NCBI RefSeq assembly: GCF_001571245.1
Contig: NZ_BCTK01000015.1
Location: 124,001 to 188,000 of the forward strand
Length of the DNA: 64,000 nucleotides
Direction: 5' to 3'
From: Achromobacter piechaudii NBRC 102461
GTDB lineage: Bacteria; Pseudomonadota; Gammaproteobacteria; Burkholderiales; Burkholderiaceae_B
Made by a program: the position numbers and the translations under genes. A model generated the notes under the pieces. That model saw only the letters and a program-made list of their open reading frames with translations. It was not told the origin of the DNA and made no database searches. Positions 6,828 to 15,839 of the stretch are shown in pieces. Within the stretch, counting starts at the first letter, position 1; each line of letters opens with the position of its first letter.

Positions 6828-8684
6828 TCAGGCGACCAGACGCCCTTCGATCTTCGTCTTGGTGGCGGGCAGATCTTCAGGCAAGCCCTGCGACAGCTGG
6901 CCGAACAATTCATGGTGCAGCGCCAGTTCATCGCGCCACGCAGCCGCGTCCACCGACATGACCTGTTCGAACTTGTCCGGCGTGAACTCCAGGCCGGTCC
7001 AGTCGATGTCCTGGTAGCTGGGCGATACGCCAAACACCTGGTCCACGCCCTTGGATTCGCCATCGATGCGGCCCAGCATCCAACGCAGCACGCGCATGTT
7101 TTCGCCAAAGCCCGGCCAGACGAACTTGCCGTCGGGTCCCTTGCGGAACCAGTTGACGCAGTAAATGCGCGGCAAGGTGGCGCCAGCGGCTTCCAGCTGC
7201 TTGCCCAGTTTCAACCAGTGGTTGAAGTAATCGCTCATGTTGTAGCCGCAGAACGGCAGCATGGCGAAGGGGTCGCGGCGCACCACGCCCTGCTGCCCGA
7301 CGGCGGCGGCGGTGGTTTCCGAGCCCATGGTGGCGGCCATGTACACGCCTTCGACCCAGTTGCGCGCTTCGGTGACGAGCGGCACGGTGGTCGAGCGGCG
7401 GCCGCCGAAGATGAACGCGTCGATGACCACGCCCTTGGGGTTTTCCCATTCGGGGTCGATGGACGGGCATTGCGCGGCCGGCGCGGTGAAGCGCGCATTC
7501 GGGTGCGCCGCCTTGCGGCCGGTTTCGCGCGCGATGGCGGGCGTCCAGTCCTGGCCCTGCCAGTCGATCAGGTGCGCGGGCGGCGTGTCGGTCATGCCTT
7601 CCCACCACACGTCGCCATCATCGGTCAGCGCCACGTTGGTGAAGATCACGTTGGCCTTGAGCGTGGCCATGGCGTTGAAGTTGGTCTGCTCGCTGGTGCC
7701 CGGCGCCACGCCGAAATAGCCCGCTTCCGGGTTGATGGCGTGCAGGCGGCCATCGGGGCCCGGCTTGATCCAGGCGATGTCGTCGCCGATGGTGGTGACC
7801 TTCCAGCCGTCCATGCCTTGCGGCGGGATCAGCATGGCGAAGTTGGTCTTGCCGCAGGCCGACGGGAATGCCGCCGCCACGTGGTACTTGCGGCCCTTGG
7901 GCGAGGTGACGCCCAGGATCAGCATGTGTTCGGCCAGCCAGCCCTGATCGCGGCCCATGGTGGAGGCAATGCGCAAGGCGAAGCACTTCTTGCCCAGCAG
8001 CGCGTTGCCGCCATAGCCCGAACCGTAGCTCCAGATTTCGCGGCTCTTGGGGAAATGCACGATGTACTTGGTGGGGTTGCACGGCCACGGCACGTCGGCT
8101 TCGCCTGCCGCCAGCGGCTTGCCCACGGAATGCACGCAGGGCACGAAGTCGCCGTCCGTGCCCAGCACGTCATAGACCGCCTTGCCCATGCGCGTCATGA
8201 TGCGCATGTTCACGACCACGTAGGGGCTGTCGGACAATTCGACGCCGATGTGGGCGATGTCCGAACCCAGGGGGCCCATCGAGAACGGCACGACGTACAG
8301 CGTGCGGCCGCGCATGGCGCCGTCGAACAGGCCGTTCAACGTGTCGCGCATTTCAGCCGGGTCGGCCCAGTTGTTGGTGGGGCCGGCGTCTTCAGCGCGG
8401 TCGGAACAGATGAAGGTGCGGTCTTCCACGCGCGCCACATCGGAGGGGTCCGAGCACGCCAGGAAGGAATTGGGCCGCTTGGCGGGGTTGAGCCTGCGCA
8501 TCGTGCCGGCCTGGACCATTTGTTCGCACAAGCGGTCGTATTCTTCCTGAGAACCGTCGCACCAGACCACGCGATCGGGCTTGGCCAGTGCTACAAAACT
8601 GGCTACCCAGTCAATCAGGCCGCGGTGCTTGACGTAGGCAGGCACGTTCAACGCAGCCAAACCCCCATCCAATGGCTTATTCAT
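6828..8684 (-). CDS. pckG: Phosphoenolpyruvate carboxykinase (GTP)
   Basis: 618 residues, the usual length of the GTP-dependent enzyme that converts oxaloacetate and GTP to phosphoenolpyruvate, GDP and CO2 in gluconeogenesis. The P-loop (kinase-1a) [10 protein letters not shown] is at 273-282, the kinase-2 metal site IGDDIAW at about 299-305, and the nucleotide-specificity region [15 protein letters not shown] near the C-terminus. The ATG at 8684 is preferred over one five codons upstream because GGAGAT lies about 7 bases before it. The gene stands alone between a leader hairpin and a terminator. It is a cytosolic enzyme. Confidence 0.97.
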   Translation of the reverse strand: MNKPLDGGLAALNVPAYVKHRGLIDWVASFVALAKPDRVVWCDGSQEEYDRLCEQMVQAGTMRRLNPAKRPNSFLACSDPSDVARVEDRTFICSDRAEDAGPTNNWADPAEMRDTLNGLFDGAMRGRTLYVVPFSMGPLGSDIAHIGVELSDSPYVVVNMRIMTRMGKAVYDVLGTDGDFVPCVHSVGKPLAAGEADVPWPCNPTKYIVHFPKSREIWSYGSGYGGNALLGKKCFALRIASTMGRDQGWLAEHMLILGVTSPKGRKYHVAAAFPSACGKTNFAMLIPPQGMDGWKVTTIGDDIAWIKPGPDGRLHAINPEAGYFGVAPGTSEQTNFNAMATLKANVIFTNVALTDDGDVWWEGMTDTPPAHLIDWQGQDWTPAIARETGRKAAHPNARFTAPAAQCPSIDPEWENPKGVVIDAFIFGGRRSTTVPLVTEARNWVEGVYMAATMGSETTAAAVGQQGVVRRDPFAMLPFCGYNMSDYFNHWLKLGKQLEAAGATLPRIYCVNWFRKGPDGKFVWPGFGENMRVLRWMLGRIDGESKGVDQVFGVSPSYQDIDWTGLEFTPDKFEQVMSVDAAAWRDELALHHELFGQLSQGLPEDLPATKTKIEGRLVA

Positions 8685-8715
8685 TGGGGCTATCTCCATG
8701 CTTAGACGAATGGTG

Positions 8716-8743
8716 ATACGGCCCCAATTGCGTGGGGCCGTAT
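8716..8743. promoter_or_regulatory. Perfect inverted repeat in the pckG leader
   Basis: ATACGGCCCCA and TGGGGCCGTAT form an 11-bp perfect stem with a 6-base loop, 32 bases upstream of the pckG start and 83 bases after the stop of the upstream acyl-CoA ligase gene. The minus-strand tail has no clear T-run. It may be a weak terminator for the ligase gene, an operator, or a leader structure controlling pckG. Confidence 0.6.
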
Positions 8744-8826
8744 GTAATTTGCGCCATCATACTTGCAGCGCGGGGCAACCCGTCAACCCATCCACATGGA
8801 CGAGATTGTCACGGGTTGAGACGGAC

Positions 8827-10449
8827 TCAACGGTACTTCCCGTCGCGCAACTCGCGACGGATGATCTTGCCGGTGGCCGTCGTGGGCAAACTGGTTACAA
8901 AGCGGATGACGCGCGGATACTCATGCGCGGCCAGCCGTGTGCGTACATGCGCCTGCAAATCGCGCACCAGCGCGTCGTCGCCCGTGACCCCGTCGTTCAG
9001 CACCACATACGCCATGACGATTTCCGTGCGTTGGGCATCCGGCACGCCAACCACCGCCGCCATGCGCACGGCGGGGTGGCCGATCAGGCAATCTTCGATG
9101 GGCGCCGGCCCGATGCGGTAGCCGGCGCTGGTGATGACGTCGTCGTTGCGCCCCACGAAACGGATGAAGCCTTGCGCGTCGCGCACGCCCAGGTCGCCCG
9201 TCAACAGGTAGTCGCCGACGAACTTGTCGGCGGTGGCCTCGGGGTTGTTCCAATAGCCCAGGAACATGACGGGGTCCGGCCGCAATACGCCGATGTTGCC
9301 TTCCTGTCCATCGGCCACTTCAACGCCCCGGTCATCCACAATAGCCACCCGGTGACCCGGCGCGGCGCGCCCGATCGCGCCGATTTCCGGATCGAACAGG
9401 GATGAGCATGACGACACCAGCATGTTGCATTCGGTCTGGCCGTAGAACTCGTTGATGGTCACGCCCAGCACGCGGCGGCCCCAGTCGATCAGTTCGGCGC
9501 CCAGCGATTCGCCGCCGCTGGCGACCGAGCGCAGCGCCAGCGGGCCGGCGGCGTCCGGATACGCGGACCCTCGCATCATCTTCAGCGCGGTCGGCGGCAG
9601 GAAGGTATGCGTGACGCCGTGGCGCGCCATCAGTTCCAGCGCGGCCGTGCCGTCGAATTTCTCGAAACGGCGGGCCAGCACGGGCACGCCGTGGTGCCAG
9701 GACGGCAGCAACACGTCCAGCAGCCCGCCAATCCAGGCCCAGTCGGCGGGCGTCCACATCAGGGCGGCGTTTTCGGGGAAGAACTCGTGCGACATCTCGA
9801 CGCCGGGCAGGTGCCCCAGCAGGACGCGATGCGCGTGCAGCGCGCCCTTGGGCTTGCCCGTCGTGCCCGACGTGTAGATGATCACGGCGGGGTCGTCGGC
9901 GCGCGTGGCGACCGGCTCGAAATGGTCCGGTTCCAAGGCCAGCGCGGGGTGAAACGGCACGGCCTCGCCGTCGCCATCGCCATCGATGCAATAGATGACT
10001 TTCAAGTCTGGCAGGCTGGCGCGTATCTCGCGCAGCTTGCGGCAACCCTCGGTGTCGGTGACCAGCGCCGCCGCGCCGCTGTTGGCCAACCGGTATTGGA
10101 TGGCGTCCACGCCGAACAGCGTGAACAGCGGCACCGCCACCGCGCCCATCTTGTAGACGGCGATATGCGTCACCGCCGTCTCGGGCGCTTGCGGCAGATA
10201 GACCGCCACGCGGTCGCCGCGCCGTACGCCGTGGCGCGTCAGGCTGTGCGCCAGCCGGTTCGACTGCGTCTTGATGTCATCGAACGAATAGCGCGTTTGC
10301 GCGCCGTCGCTTTTTTCGAAGATCAGCGCCAGCCGGCCGCTGCCGTCGGCCCATTTATCGCAGGCGTCCACGCCAATGTTGTAGGTATCCGGCACCTGCC
10401 ATTGGAATTCGGACACAAGCTGCTTGTAGGATTCCTTTCGGGACAGCAT
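8827..10449 (-). CDS. AMP-forming acyl-CoA synthetase (acetyl-CoA synthetase-like)
   Basis: 540 residues of the ANL superfamily. The adenylation P-loop YTSGTTGKPKG is at about 188-198, NEFYGQTECN is the A5 region, TGDLGVRDAQGFIRFVGR gives the A7/A8 hinge, and TATGKIIRREL near the C-terminus carries the catalytic Lys. It makes an acyl-CoA from an acid, ATP and CoA. Overall it resembles the short/medium-chain acetyl-CoA-synthetase-like group more than FadD. The ATG at 10449 (MLSRKESYKQL) is chosen for a GAGA about 8 bases upstream; an in-frame ATG lies ten codons earlier. It is divergent from a TetR gene, probably its regulator. Confidence 0.88.
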   Translation of the reverse strand: MLSRKESYKQLVSEFQWQVPDTYNIGVDACDKWADGSGRLALIFEKSDGAQTRYSFDDIKTQSNRLAHSLTRHGVRRGDRVAVYLPQAPETAVTHIAVYKMGAVAVPLFTLFGVDAIQYRLANSGAAALVTDTEGCRKLREIRASLPDLKVIYCIDGDGDGEAVPFHPALALEPDHFEPVATRADDPAVIIYTSGTTGKPKGALHAHRVLLGHLPGVEMSHEFFPENAALMWTPADWAWIGGLLDVLLPSWHHGVPVLARRFEKFDGTAALELMARHGVTHTFLPPTALKMMRGSAYPDAAGPLALRSVASGGESLGAELIDWGRRVLGVTINEFYGQTECNMLVSSCSSLFDPEIGAIGRAAPGHRVAIVDDRGVEVADGQEGNIGVLRPDPVMFLGYWNNPEATADKFVGDYLLTGDLGVRDAQGFIRFVGRNDDVITSAGYRIGPAPIEDCLIGHPAVRMAAVVGVPDAQRTEIVMAYVVLNDGVTGDDALVRDLQAHVRTRLAAHEYPRVIRFVTSLPTTATGKIIRRELRDGKYR

Positions 10450-10479
10450 GGTTTTGTCTCTGATGTTGTTATGGATCAC

Positions 10480-10509
10480 CCAGGGCTTGCTGAACTTGCT
10501 TGACCCTGG
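10480..10509. promoter_or_regulatory. Imperfect palindrome between acyl-CoA ligase and tetR
   Basis: CCAGGG and CCCTGG bound a 30-base imperfect palindrome containing two TTGCT direct repeats. It is midway in the 101-base spacer between the divergent ligase and TetR genes, where a TetR-family operator is expected. Confidence 0.5.
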
Positions 10510-10550
10510 CTCAATATTAAGCCTCGCCCCACCGCCCTTCTGCCGTCCGC

Positions 10551-11312
10551 ATGGAAAAAACCCCCGTCGTTCCGATCCGCCGCCCGCCGGCCAGCGCCAA
10601 GTCCGAACAGCGCATCCGCGACATCCTGCACATGGCCCGCCAGGTGTTTTCCGAAGCCGGGTTCCAGGCCGCCACGACCACCGAGATCGCCCAGCGGCTG
10701 GGCGTGTCCGAAGCCACGATCTTCACGTACTTCGGCGGCAAGCGTGAATTGTGCGTGCGGGTGATCGGTGATTGGTATGACGAAATCATCGCCAAGGTGG
10801 AAGACAACCTGCCGCACGTGCACGGCGCGCGCGCGCAGCTGCACTATCTGGTGCATACCCATCTGCGCCACCTGCTGGCCGAGGGGCCCGGGCTGTGCGC
10901 CTTCATCCTGTCCGAGGGGCGCGCGCGCAATGACGATTTCGGCGAGGTCTACGCGGGCCTGCAACGCCGCTACACCGCGCCGCTGATGCGCATCCTGGCG
11001 CAAGGGCAGGCCGATGGCGATATCCGGCGCGACATGCCGCTGCGCCTCTTGCGTTCGACCGTCTACGGCCCGATGGAGCACGTGCTTTGGGACGCGATCC
11101 TGCGCGGCGCGCGGGTGGACGTGGCCGCCACGGCCGACCAGCTCGTCGGATTCCTGTGGCAGGCGCTGCAACCGCCGCAGCGGCACGCGCTGGCGCTGGC
11201 CCAGTTCCGCAGCGAGGTGCGCGACGCCCTGGATCGGCTTCATGCGTCCGAGGAAGCGACCGGCCCCGAGGCGTCGGCCGGATCGGAAAACAAGGACGGC
11301 GCCACGTACTGA
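10551..11312 (+). CDS. TetR/AcrR family transcriptional regulator
   Basis: 253 residues, somewhat long for the family (about 200-230) because of a polar C-terminal tail. The N-terminal helix-turn-helix is clear: RQVFSEAGFQAATTTEIA, then QRLGVSEATIFTYFGGK (about 50-66). The rest is the ligand/dimer domain. Divergent placement to the acyl-CoA ligase suggests it represses that gene and perhaps the dienoyl-reductase and hydratase genes, with an acyl-CoA as effector. Its 3' end overlaps the convergent SDR gene by 73 bases, so the polar tail may be a recent extension. Confidence 0.88.
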   Translation: MEKTPVVPIRRPPASAKSEQRIRDILHMARQVFSEAGFQAATTTEIAQRLGVSEATIFTYFGGKRELCVRVIGDWYDEIIAKVEDNLPHVHGARAQLHYLVHTHLRHLLAEGPGLCAFILSEGRARNDDFGEVYAGLQRRYTAPLMRILAQGQADGDIRRDMPLRLLRSTVYGPMEHVLWDAILRGARVDVAATADQLVGFLWQALQPPQRHALALAQFRSEVRDALDRLHASEEATGPEASAGSENKDGATY

Positions 11313-12187
11313 GGAAAGCCGTTGTAGACCTCGCCGCGGTCGGCCGGCTGCAAGGTCCAGGAATGGCGTGCGTTCGGCACCCCGCCATCCACGCGGATGA
11401 CCGTGCCGTTGATGAACGCGGCCGCCGGCGACAGCAGGAACACCACGGCCGCCGCCAGCTCGGCCTCGGTGCCGAATCGTTGCAGCGGCACGCGGGTCTT
11501 CAATTCGCGCAGCACCGCGCGGTAGGACTCGTCGTAGCTGTCCATGCCGCTGGAGGCAATCCAGCCCGGCGCCACCGCATTGACGCGGACGCCCGCATGC
11601 GCCCATTCGCAGGCCGCCGTTTCGGTCAGGTTCCATACGCCGGCGCGCGCCGCGCCCGAATGCCCCATGCCGGGCATGCCGCCCCAGATGTCGGCCAGCA
11701 TGTTCACGATGGCCCCGCCATGCTGGCGCATGTGCTGGGTGTAGACCTCGCGCGCCATCAGGAAGGTGCCGTGCAGATTGTTCTGCACCACGGCGTTCCA
11801 GCCGTTCAGGCTGATGCGGTCCAGCGGCGCGGGAAACTGCCCGCCCGCGCAATTGAACAGGCCGTCGATGGCGCCGTGGCGCGCCAGCACGTCGGTGACC
11901 GCAGCACGCACGCCGGCTTCATCGCGAATGTCGCAGGCATGCAGGCTGAGGCGGCCCGCGGCCTCGGGATAGACGCGCGCGATCTCCGCGCCGGCCGCTT
12001 CCAGCTTGTCCGGCTTGCGCCCCACCAGCGCCAGGTTCGCCCCCAGCGACGCAAGCTCGTGCGCAGTGCAGCGCCCCAGGCCGCTGCCGCCCCCAGTCAC
12101 CACGATGGTCTTGCCCTCGAACAGCCCGGGTCTGAACACCGACGCGTAGCGTGCGTCTGCGGCTTGTGCGGCCGATTGGGAATCCAT
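11240..12187 (-). CDS. SDR oxidoreductase, 2,4-dienoyl-CoA reductase-like
   Basis: 315 residues with the NAD(P) motif TGGGSGLGR (about 32-40), an N-A-G site in FNCAGGQFPAPL, and the C-terminal block VRVNAVAPGWI. The usual Y-x-x-x-K is missing: the region reads GHSGAARAGVWNLT, with Arg at the Lys position. The same change is seen in the dienoyl-CoA reductase (DECR) branch, which uses other catalytic residues, so this supports a DECR-type role in degrading unsaturated acyl-CoAs rather than inactivation. The ATG at 12187 follows a GGAG 6 bases upstream; an ATG four codons earlier is less likely. Its 3' end overlaps tetR convergently. Confidence 0.8.
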   Translation of the reverse strand: MDSQSAAQAADARYASVFRPGLFEGKTIVVTGGGSGLGRCTAHELASLGANLALVGRKPDKLEAAGAEIARVYPEAAGRLSLHACDIRDEAGVRAAVTDVLARHGAIDGLFNCAGGQFPAPLDRISLNGWNAVVQNNLHGTFLMAREVYTQHMRQHGGAIVNMLADIWGGMPGMGHSGAARAGVWNLTETAACEWAHAGVRVNAVAPGWIASSGMDSYDESYRAVLRELKTRVPLQRFGTEAELAAAVVFLLSPAAAFINGTVIRVDGGVPNARHSWTLQPADRGEVYNGFPQYVAPSLFSDPADASGPVASSDA

Positions 12188-12322
12188 GTCTCGCTCCATT
12201 ATTTTTTTGAGGATAACTCAATATTTTTCCGCCACCTACCGCTGATAGCGAAGTTTGCTCCTAGAATCGTCTTCCATATCCCCACAATTTATTGAGCCAG
12301 AATCAACACCAAGGAGACCCCC

Positions 12323-13117
12323 ATGCCCATGAACGCCCCGTTGGATGTCGTGCGCGACGGCGCCATTGCCCGTCTGACGCTGAACCGGCCCGACATGCGC
12401 AACGCCTTCGATGAAACGCTCATCGCCGCGCTGACCGACGCCGTCCGCCAGGCGGCGCAGGATCCTGACGTGCGGGTGCTGTTGCTGACCGGGGCGGGCA
12501 AGGCGTTCTGCGCGGGCGGCGACCTGAACTGGATGCGCAAAATGGCCACGCATACCCAGGCGGACAACCGCGAGGACGCCTCGCGCCTGGCGGACATGCT
12601 GCACGCCATCTGGGCCTGCCCCAAGCCGGTGGTCGCCAGCGTGAACGGCGACGCCTACGCGGGCGGCATGGGCCTGGTGGCGGCCTGCGACATCGCCATC
12701 GCCGCCGACGGCGCGCACTTCTGCCTGTCGGAAACGCGCGTGGGCTTGTTGCCGGCAACGATCAGCCCTTACGTCATCCGCGCCATGGGCGAACGCGCCG
12801 CCAATCGCTATTTCCTGACGGCCGAACGCTTTGACGCGGCGACCGCGAAAAGCCTGGGCCTGGTGCACGACGTGGTGCCCGCCGACGGATTGCAACAAGC
12901 GGCCGACGCGCTCTGCCGCACGCTGTGCGCCAATGGCCCGGACGCGGTCAAGGCCAGCAAGCGGCTGGTGCGCGATTTCGCGGGCAAGCCCATCGACGCG
13001 GCGCTGATCGCCGACACCGTCGAGCGCATCGCCGCGTGCCGCGCCACCGACGAGGCGCGCGAAGGCGTCGCCGCCTTCCTGGAAAAGCGCGAGCCGTCCT
13101 GGCGGCCGCTTTCCTGA
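12323..13117 (+). CDS. Enoyl-CoA hydratase, methylglutaconyl-CoA hydratase-like
   Basis: 264 residues of the crotonase family. The oxyanion-hole blocks are AFCAGGDLNWM (about 63-73) and YAGGMGLVAACDIAIA (about 112-127). The ETRVGLLPATISPYVIRAMG block with the catalytic Glu follows. DLNWM and LLPATISPYV are typical of the LiuC/GnyH subgroup acting on methylglutaconyl-CoA in leucine/isoprenoid breakdown, but the other genes of that pathway are not adjacent. An AAGGAGA lies 5 bases before the ATG. It is divergent from the SDR gene with a 135-base spacer, and the two may share control by the nearby TetR. Confidence 0.85.
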   Translation: MPMNAPLDVVRDGAIARLTLNRPDMRNAFDETLIAALTDAVRQAAQDPDVRVLLLTGAGKAFCAGGDLNWMRKMATHTQADNREDASRLADMLHAIWACPKPVVASVNGDAYAGGMGLVAACDIAIAADGAHFCLSETRVGLLPATISPYVIRAMGERAANRYFLTAERFDAATAKSLGLVHDVVPADGLQQAADALCRTLCANGPDAVKASKRLVRDFAGKPIDAALIADTVERIAACRATDEAREGVAAFLEKREPSWRPLS

Positions 13118-13172
13118 AGCGGGAGCGTCGGCCCGCCATGACATAATCCCTGGCGCATCTTCAGGAATTTTC

Positions 13173-14456
13173 ATGCCGCACCCGACTTCCCCCTCCCCCG
13201 TTTTTCCGCCGCTCAACGCCGAGCGCCTGTGGTCCCGCGTTGAAGCCTTGTCCCGATTCACGTTGCCCGATGTCCCCTGGACGCGGCGCGCGTTTTCCCC
13301 GCTGTTCGACGACGCGCGCGCCTGGTTGCGCGGCCAGTTCGAAGAGGCCGGACTGGCGACGCGGCTGGATGCGGGCGGCAACCTGATCGGTACGCGTGCG
13401 GGCCGCGACCCGTCGCGCAAGCCGATTGCCACCGGTTCGCATTGCGACACGGTGATGGCCGGCGGCCGCTTTGACGGCATCATCGGCGTGTTGGCGGGCA
13501 TCGAAGTCGCGCACACGCTCAACGAGCACGGCATCACGCTGGACCACCCGTTTGAAGTCATCGACTTCTTGTCCGAAGAACCCAGCGACTACGGCATCTC
13601 GTGCGTGGGCAGCCGCGCTTTGAGCGGCCAGCTCACGGCCGACATGCTGGCCGCCTGCAATCCCGAGGGCGAATCGCTGGCCCAGGGCATTGCGCGCATC
13701 GGCGGCAACCCCGCCGCGCTGAATGCGCCGCTGCGCGGCCCGGACGGCACGGCGGCCTTTGTCGAGCTGCACATCGAACAGGGCCCGGTGCTGGAAAGCC
13801 GCAACCTGCCGATTGGCGTCGTGACCAACATCGTCGGCATCCGCCGCGTGCTGATCGTGGTGCAAGGCCAGCCCGATCACGCCGGCACCACGCCCATGGA
13901 CATCCGCCGCGACGCCCTGGTGGGCGCCGCGCGCATCATCGACGCGGCCAGCCGCCAGGCCAGCGCCGCCAGCGGCAACCCGCATTACGTGGTGGCCACG
14001 GTGGGCCGGCTGTCGATGACGCCCAACGCCGCCAACGCCGTGCCCGGGCGCGTCGAACTGACCTTGGAAATGCGCAGCGACAGCAATGCCGTGCTGGACA
14101 GCTTTCCCGAAACGCTGATGGCGGGCGTGGCCGACGATCTGAAGGCGCTGCGCTTGACGGCCGGCTTCTCGCCCCTGAGCCGCGCGCAGCCGACCGACTG
14201 TTCGCCGCTGGTGATGGACGCCGTGAAGGCCGCGGCCGACCAGCTGGGTTATGCGTCGATGCGTTTGCCCAGCGGCGCGGGCCACGATGCCGTCTACATG
14301 GCGCCCACCGGCCCCATCGGCATGATCTTCATCCCCTGCCTGAATGGCCGCAGCCATTGCCCGGAAGAATGGATCGAACCGGCGCAACTGCTGGACGGCA
14401 CGCGCGTGCTGTATCAGTCGGTCCTGGAACTGGATCGCGTGCTGCGCGGCGCCTGA
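13173..14456 (+). CDS. M20-family amidase (N-carbamoyl-L-amino acid hydrolase / allantoate amidohydrolase type)
   Basis: 427 residues. Metal ligands of the hydantoinase/carbamoylase group are visible: H in GSHCDTV (about 90), D in GGRFDGIIGV, E in the SEEPSDYG block, H in ELHIEQGPVLE and H in NGRSHCPEEW near the end. The insert domain begins at VTNIVGIRR and includes DHAGTTPMDIRRDA. The EE-G-SRF signature common in allantoate hydrolases is EEPSDYG here, so the exact substrate is uncertain; it would hydrolyse an N-carbamoyl or ureido compound. It starts 55 bases after the hydratase and may be co-transcribed with it. Confidence 0.87.
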   Translation: MPHPTSPSPVFPPLNAERLWSRVEALSRFTLPDVPWTRRAFSPLFDDARAWLRGQFEEAGLATRLDAGGNLIGTRAGRDPSRKPIATGSHCDTVMAGGRFDGIIGVLAGIEVAHTLNEHGITLDHPFEVIDFLSEEPSDYGISCVGSRALSGQLTADMLAACNPEGESLAQGIARIGGNPAALNAPLRGPDGTAAFVELHIEQGPVLESRNLPIGVVTNIVGIRRVLIVVQGQPDHAGTTPMDIRRDALVGAARIIDAASRQASAASGNPHYVVATVGRLSMTPNAANAVPGRVELTLEMRSDSNAVLDSFPETLMAGVADDLKALRLTAGFSPLSRAQPTDCSPLVMDAVKAAADQLGYASMRLPSGAGHDAVYMAPTGPIGMIFIPCLNGRSHCPEEWIEPAQLLDGTRVLYQSVLELDRVLRGA

Positions 14457-14543
14457 GCCGTCACACCCCCTCCGCCCCCACGGTTATCGCCGGCCACGGG
14501 GCGGCGCGCTGCCATAATGGCTGCCTTGCCCCGGATGAACCCC

Positions 14544-14879
14544 ATGGAACAGATAGAACTGAACGACAGCACCGCCGACCGTTTCCTGCTGGACGCGCCC
14601 GGCTTGTCGCTGCTGGTCTTCCATAGCCGCACCTGCGGCACCTGCCGCATCGCGCGCGAACAATTGCCCGCGCTGGAGCTGCCGGTGGAACGGATCTGCT
14701 GGGTCGATGCGGGCGATAACCGCGGCCTGGTCGAACGCTACGAAGTCTTTCACCTGCCCGCCATGTTCGTCACGCGCGACGGCGCCTTTTTCGGTCCGGT
14801 GCAATCCACGCTGGCCGAATGGGACTTGCGCCAGCAGATCGGCCTGGCGCTGGACAGCTACCCCGCCGAATTGCCGTGA
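14544..14879 (+). CDS. Thioredoxin family protein, CGTC active site
   Basis: About 111 residues with the thioredoxin fold: the strand LSLLVFHSRTCGTCRIAREQ holds the CGTC redox pair, and VFHLPAMFVTRDGAF carries the conserved cis-Pro. There is no signal peptide, so it should act in the cytoplasm. Three in-frame ATGs (14517, 14535, 14544) are possible; 14544 is chosen for a GGAT about 8 bases upstream and because it fits the first strand. Its stop overlaps the GTG start of the next gene (GTGA), so the two are coupled. The partner substrate is not apparent. Confidence 0.75.
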   Translation: MEQIELNDSTADRFLLDAPGLSLLVFHSRTCGTCRIAREQLPALELPVERICWVDAGDNRGLVERYEVFHLPAMFVTRDGAFFGPVQSTLAEWDLRQQIGLALDSYPAELP

Positions 14880-15826
14880 CGGCCCCCGCCACCAAGCCGC
14901 TGCGCCTGCCGCTGGACGCGCTGGCCACGAGCGGCATGCTGATCCTGTGCGTGTGCTGGGGTTTCCAGCAGATCGCCATCAAGCTGGTTGCCGCCGACAT
15001 CGCCCCCATCATGCAGATCGCGTTGCGCTCCAGCTTCGCCGCGCTGGTGTTGTTGGTGGTGGTGTGGCGCGCTGAAGGCTTGCGCGCCGTGCGCGACGGC
15101 ACGGCGCTGCCGGGCCTGCTCGTCGGGCTGCTGTTCGGCGCGGAATTCCTGTTCGTGGCCCAGGGGCTGCTGTACACCACGGCCTCGCACATGTCGGTGT
15201 TCTTATATACCGCGCCGATCTTCGCCGCCCTGGGCTTGCATTGGCTGCAGCCGGAAGAACGCATGCAACCGCTGCAATGGCTGGGCGTGGCGGTGGCTTT
15301 CGGCGGCATCGCCGTGGCCTTTCTGTTCAAGGGCGGCGCGCCGCGCGAAGCCGCCGGCGCCGCCAACATGCTGCTGGGCGACGCCATGGGCCTGGCGGCC
15401 GGGCTGTTGTGGGGCGCCACCACGGTCGCCATCCGCGCAACCTCGCTGTCCGAGGCCGCCCCGTCCAAAACCCTGCTGTATCAGATGGCCGTGGCGGCCG
15501 TCGGCCTGTTGGCCTATGCCGTGGCCACCGGCCAGCATGCCATCCAGCCCACGCCGTCGGCCCTGGCCAGCGTGGCGTTCCAGGCTGTGGTGGTGGCGCT
15601 GTCCAGCTACCTGGCGTGGTTCTGGCTGCTGCGCCGCTACCTGGCCTCGCGCCTGTCGATCCTGTCTTTCATGACGCCCTTGTTCGGTGTGAGCTTCGGC
15701 GTGCTGATCCTGGACGAGCCCCTGGATGCGGGCTTTGCGATTGGCGCGGTGCTGGTGCTGCTGGGCATCACGCTGGTCAGCGGCGGCGAACTGGTGAAGC
15801 AGTGGTTGCGCCATCGGCGGATCTGA
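14876..15826 (+). CDS. DMT superfamily transporter (two EamA domains)
   Basis: 316 residues, ten predicted membrane segments in two EamA repeats. The first repeat begins GMLILCVCWGFQQIAIK and the second DAMGLAAGLLWGATTVAIR; each has the usual W-G motif. The GTG at 14876 overlaps the thioredoxin stop; the open frame continues further upstream but only through thioredoxin coding sequence. It is a probable inner-membrane metabolite exporter, substrate unknown. A second EamA gene follows in convergent orientation 13 bases away. Confidence 0.87.
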   Translation: MTAPATKPLRLPLDALATSGMLILCVCWGFQQIAIKLVAADIAPIMQIALRSSFAALVLLVVVWRAEGLRAVRDGTALPGLLVGLLFGAEFLFVAQGLLYTTASHMSVFLYTAPIFAALGLHWLQPEERMQPLQWLGVAVAFGGIAVAFLFKGGAPREAAGAANMLLGDAMGLAAGLLWGATTVAIRATSLSEAAPSKTLLYQMAVAAVGLLAYAVATGQHAIQPTPSALASVAFQAVVVALSSYLAWFWLLRRYLASRLSILSFMTPLFGVSFGVLILDEPLDAGFAIGAVLVLLGITLVSGGELVKQWLRHRRI

Positions 15827-15839
15827 TCGGACGGATGGG

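Noticed and set aside
6912..8705. 597-codon plus-strand frame opposite pckG
   Set aside because: Shadow of the pckG codons; His/Ala/Gly/Arg-rich without domain features.
11240..12187. SDR protein considered inactive because it lacks Y-x-x-x-K
   Set aside because: The same replacement is normal in the dienoyl-CoA reductase branch, so loss of function is not indicated.
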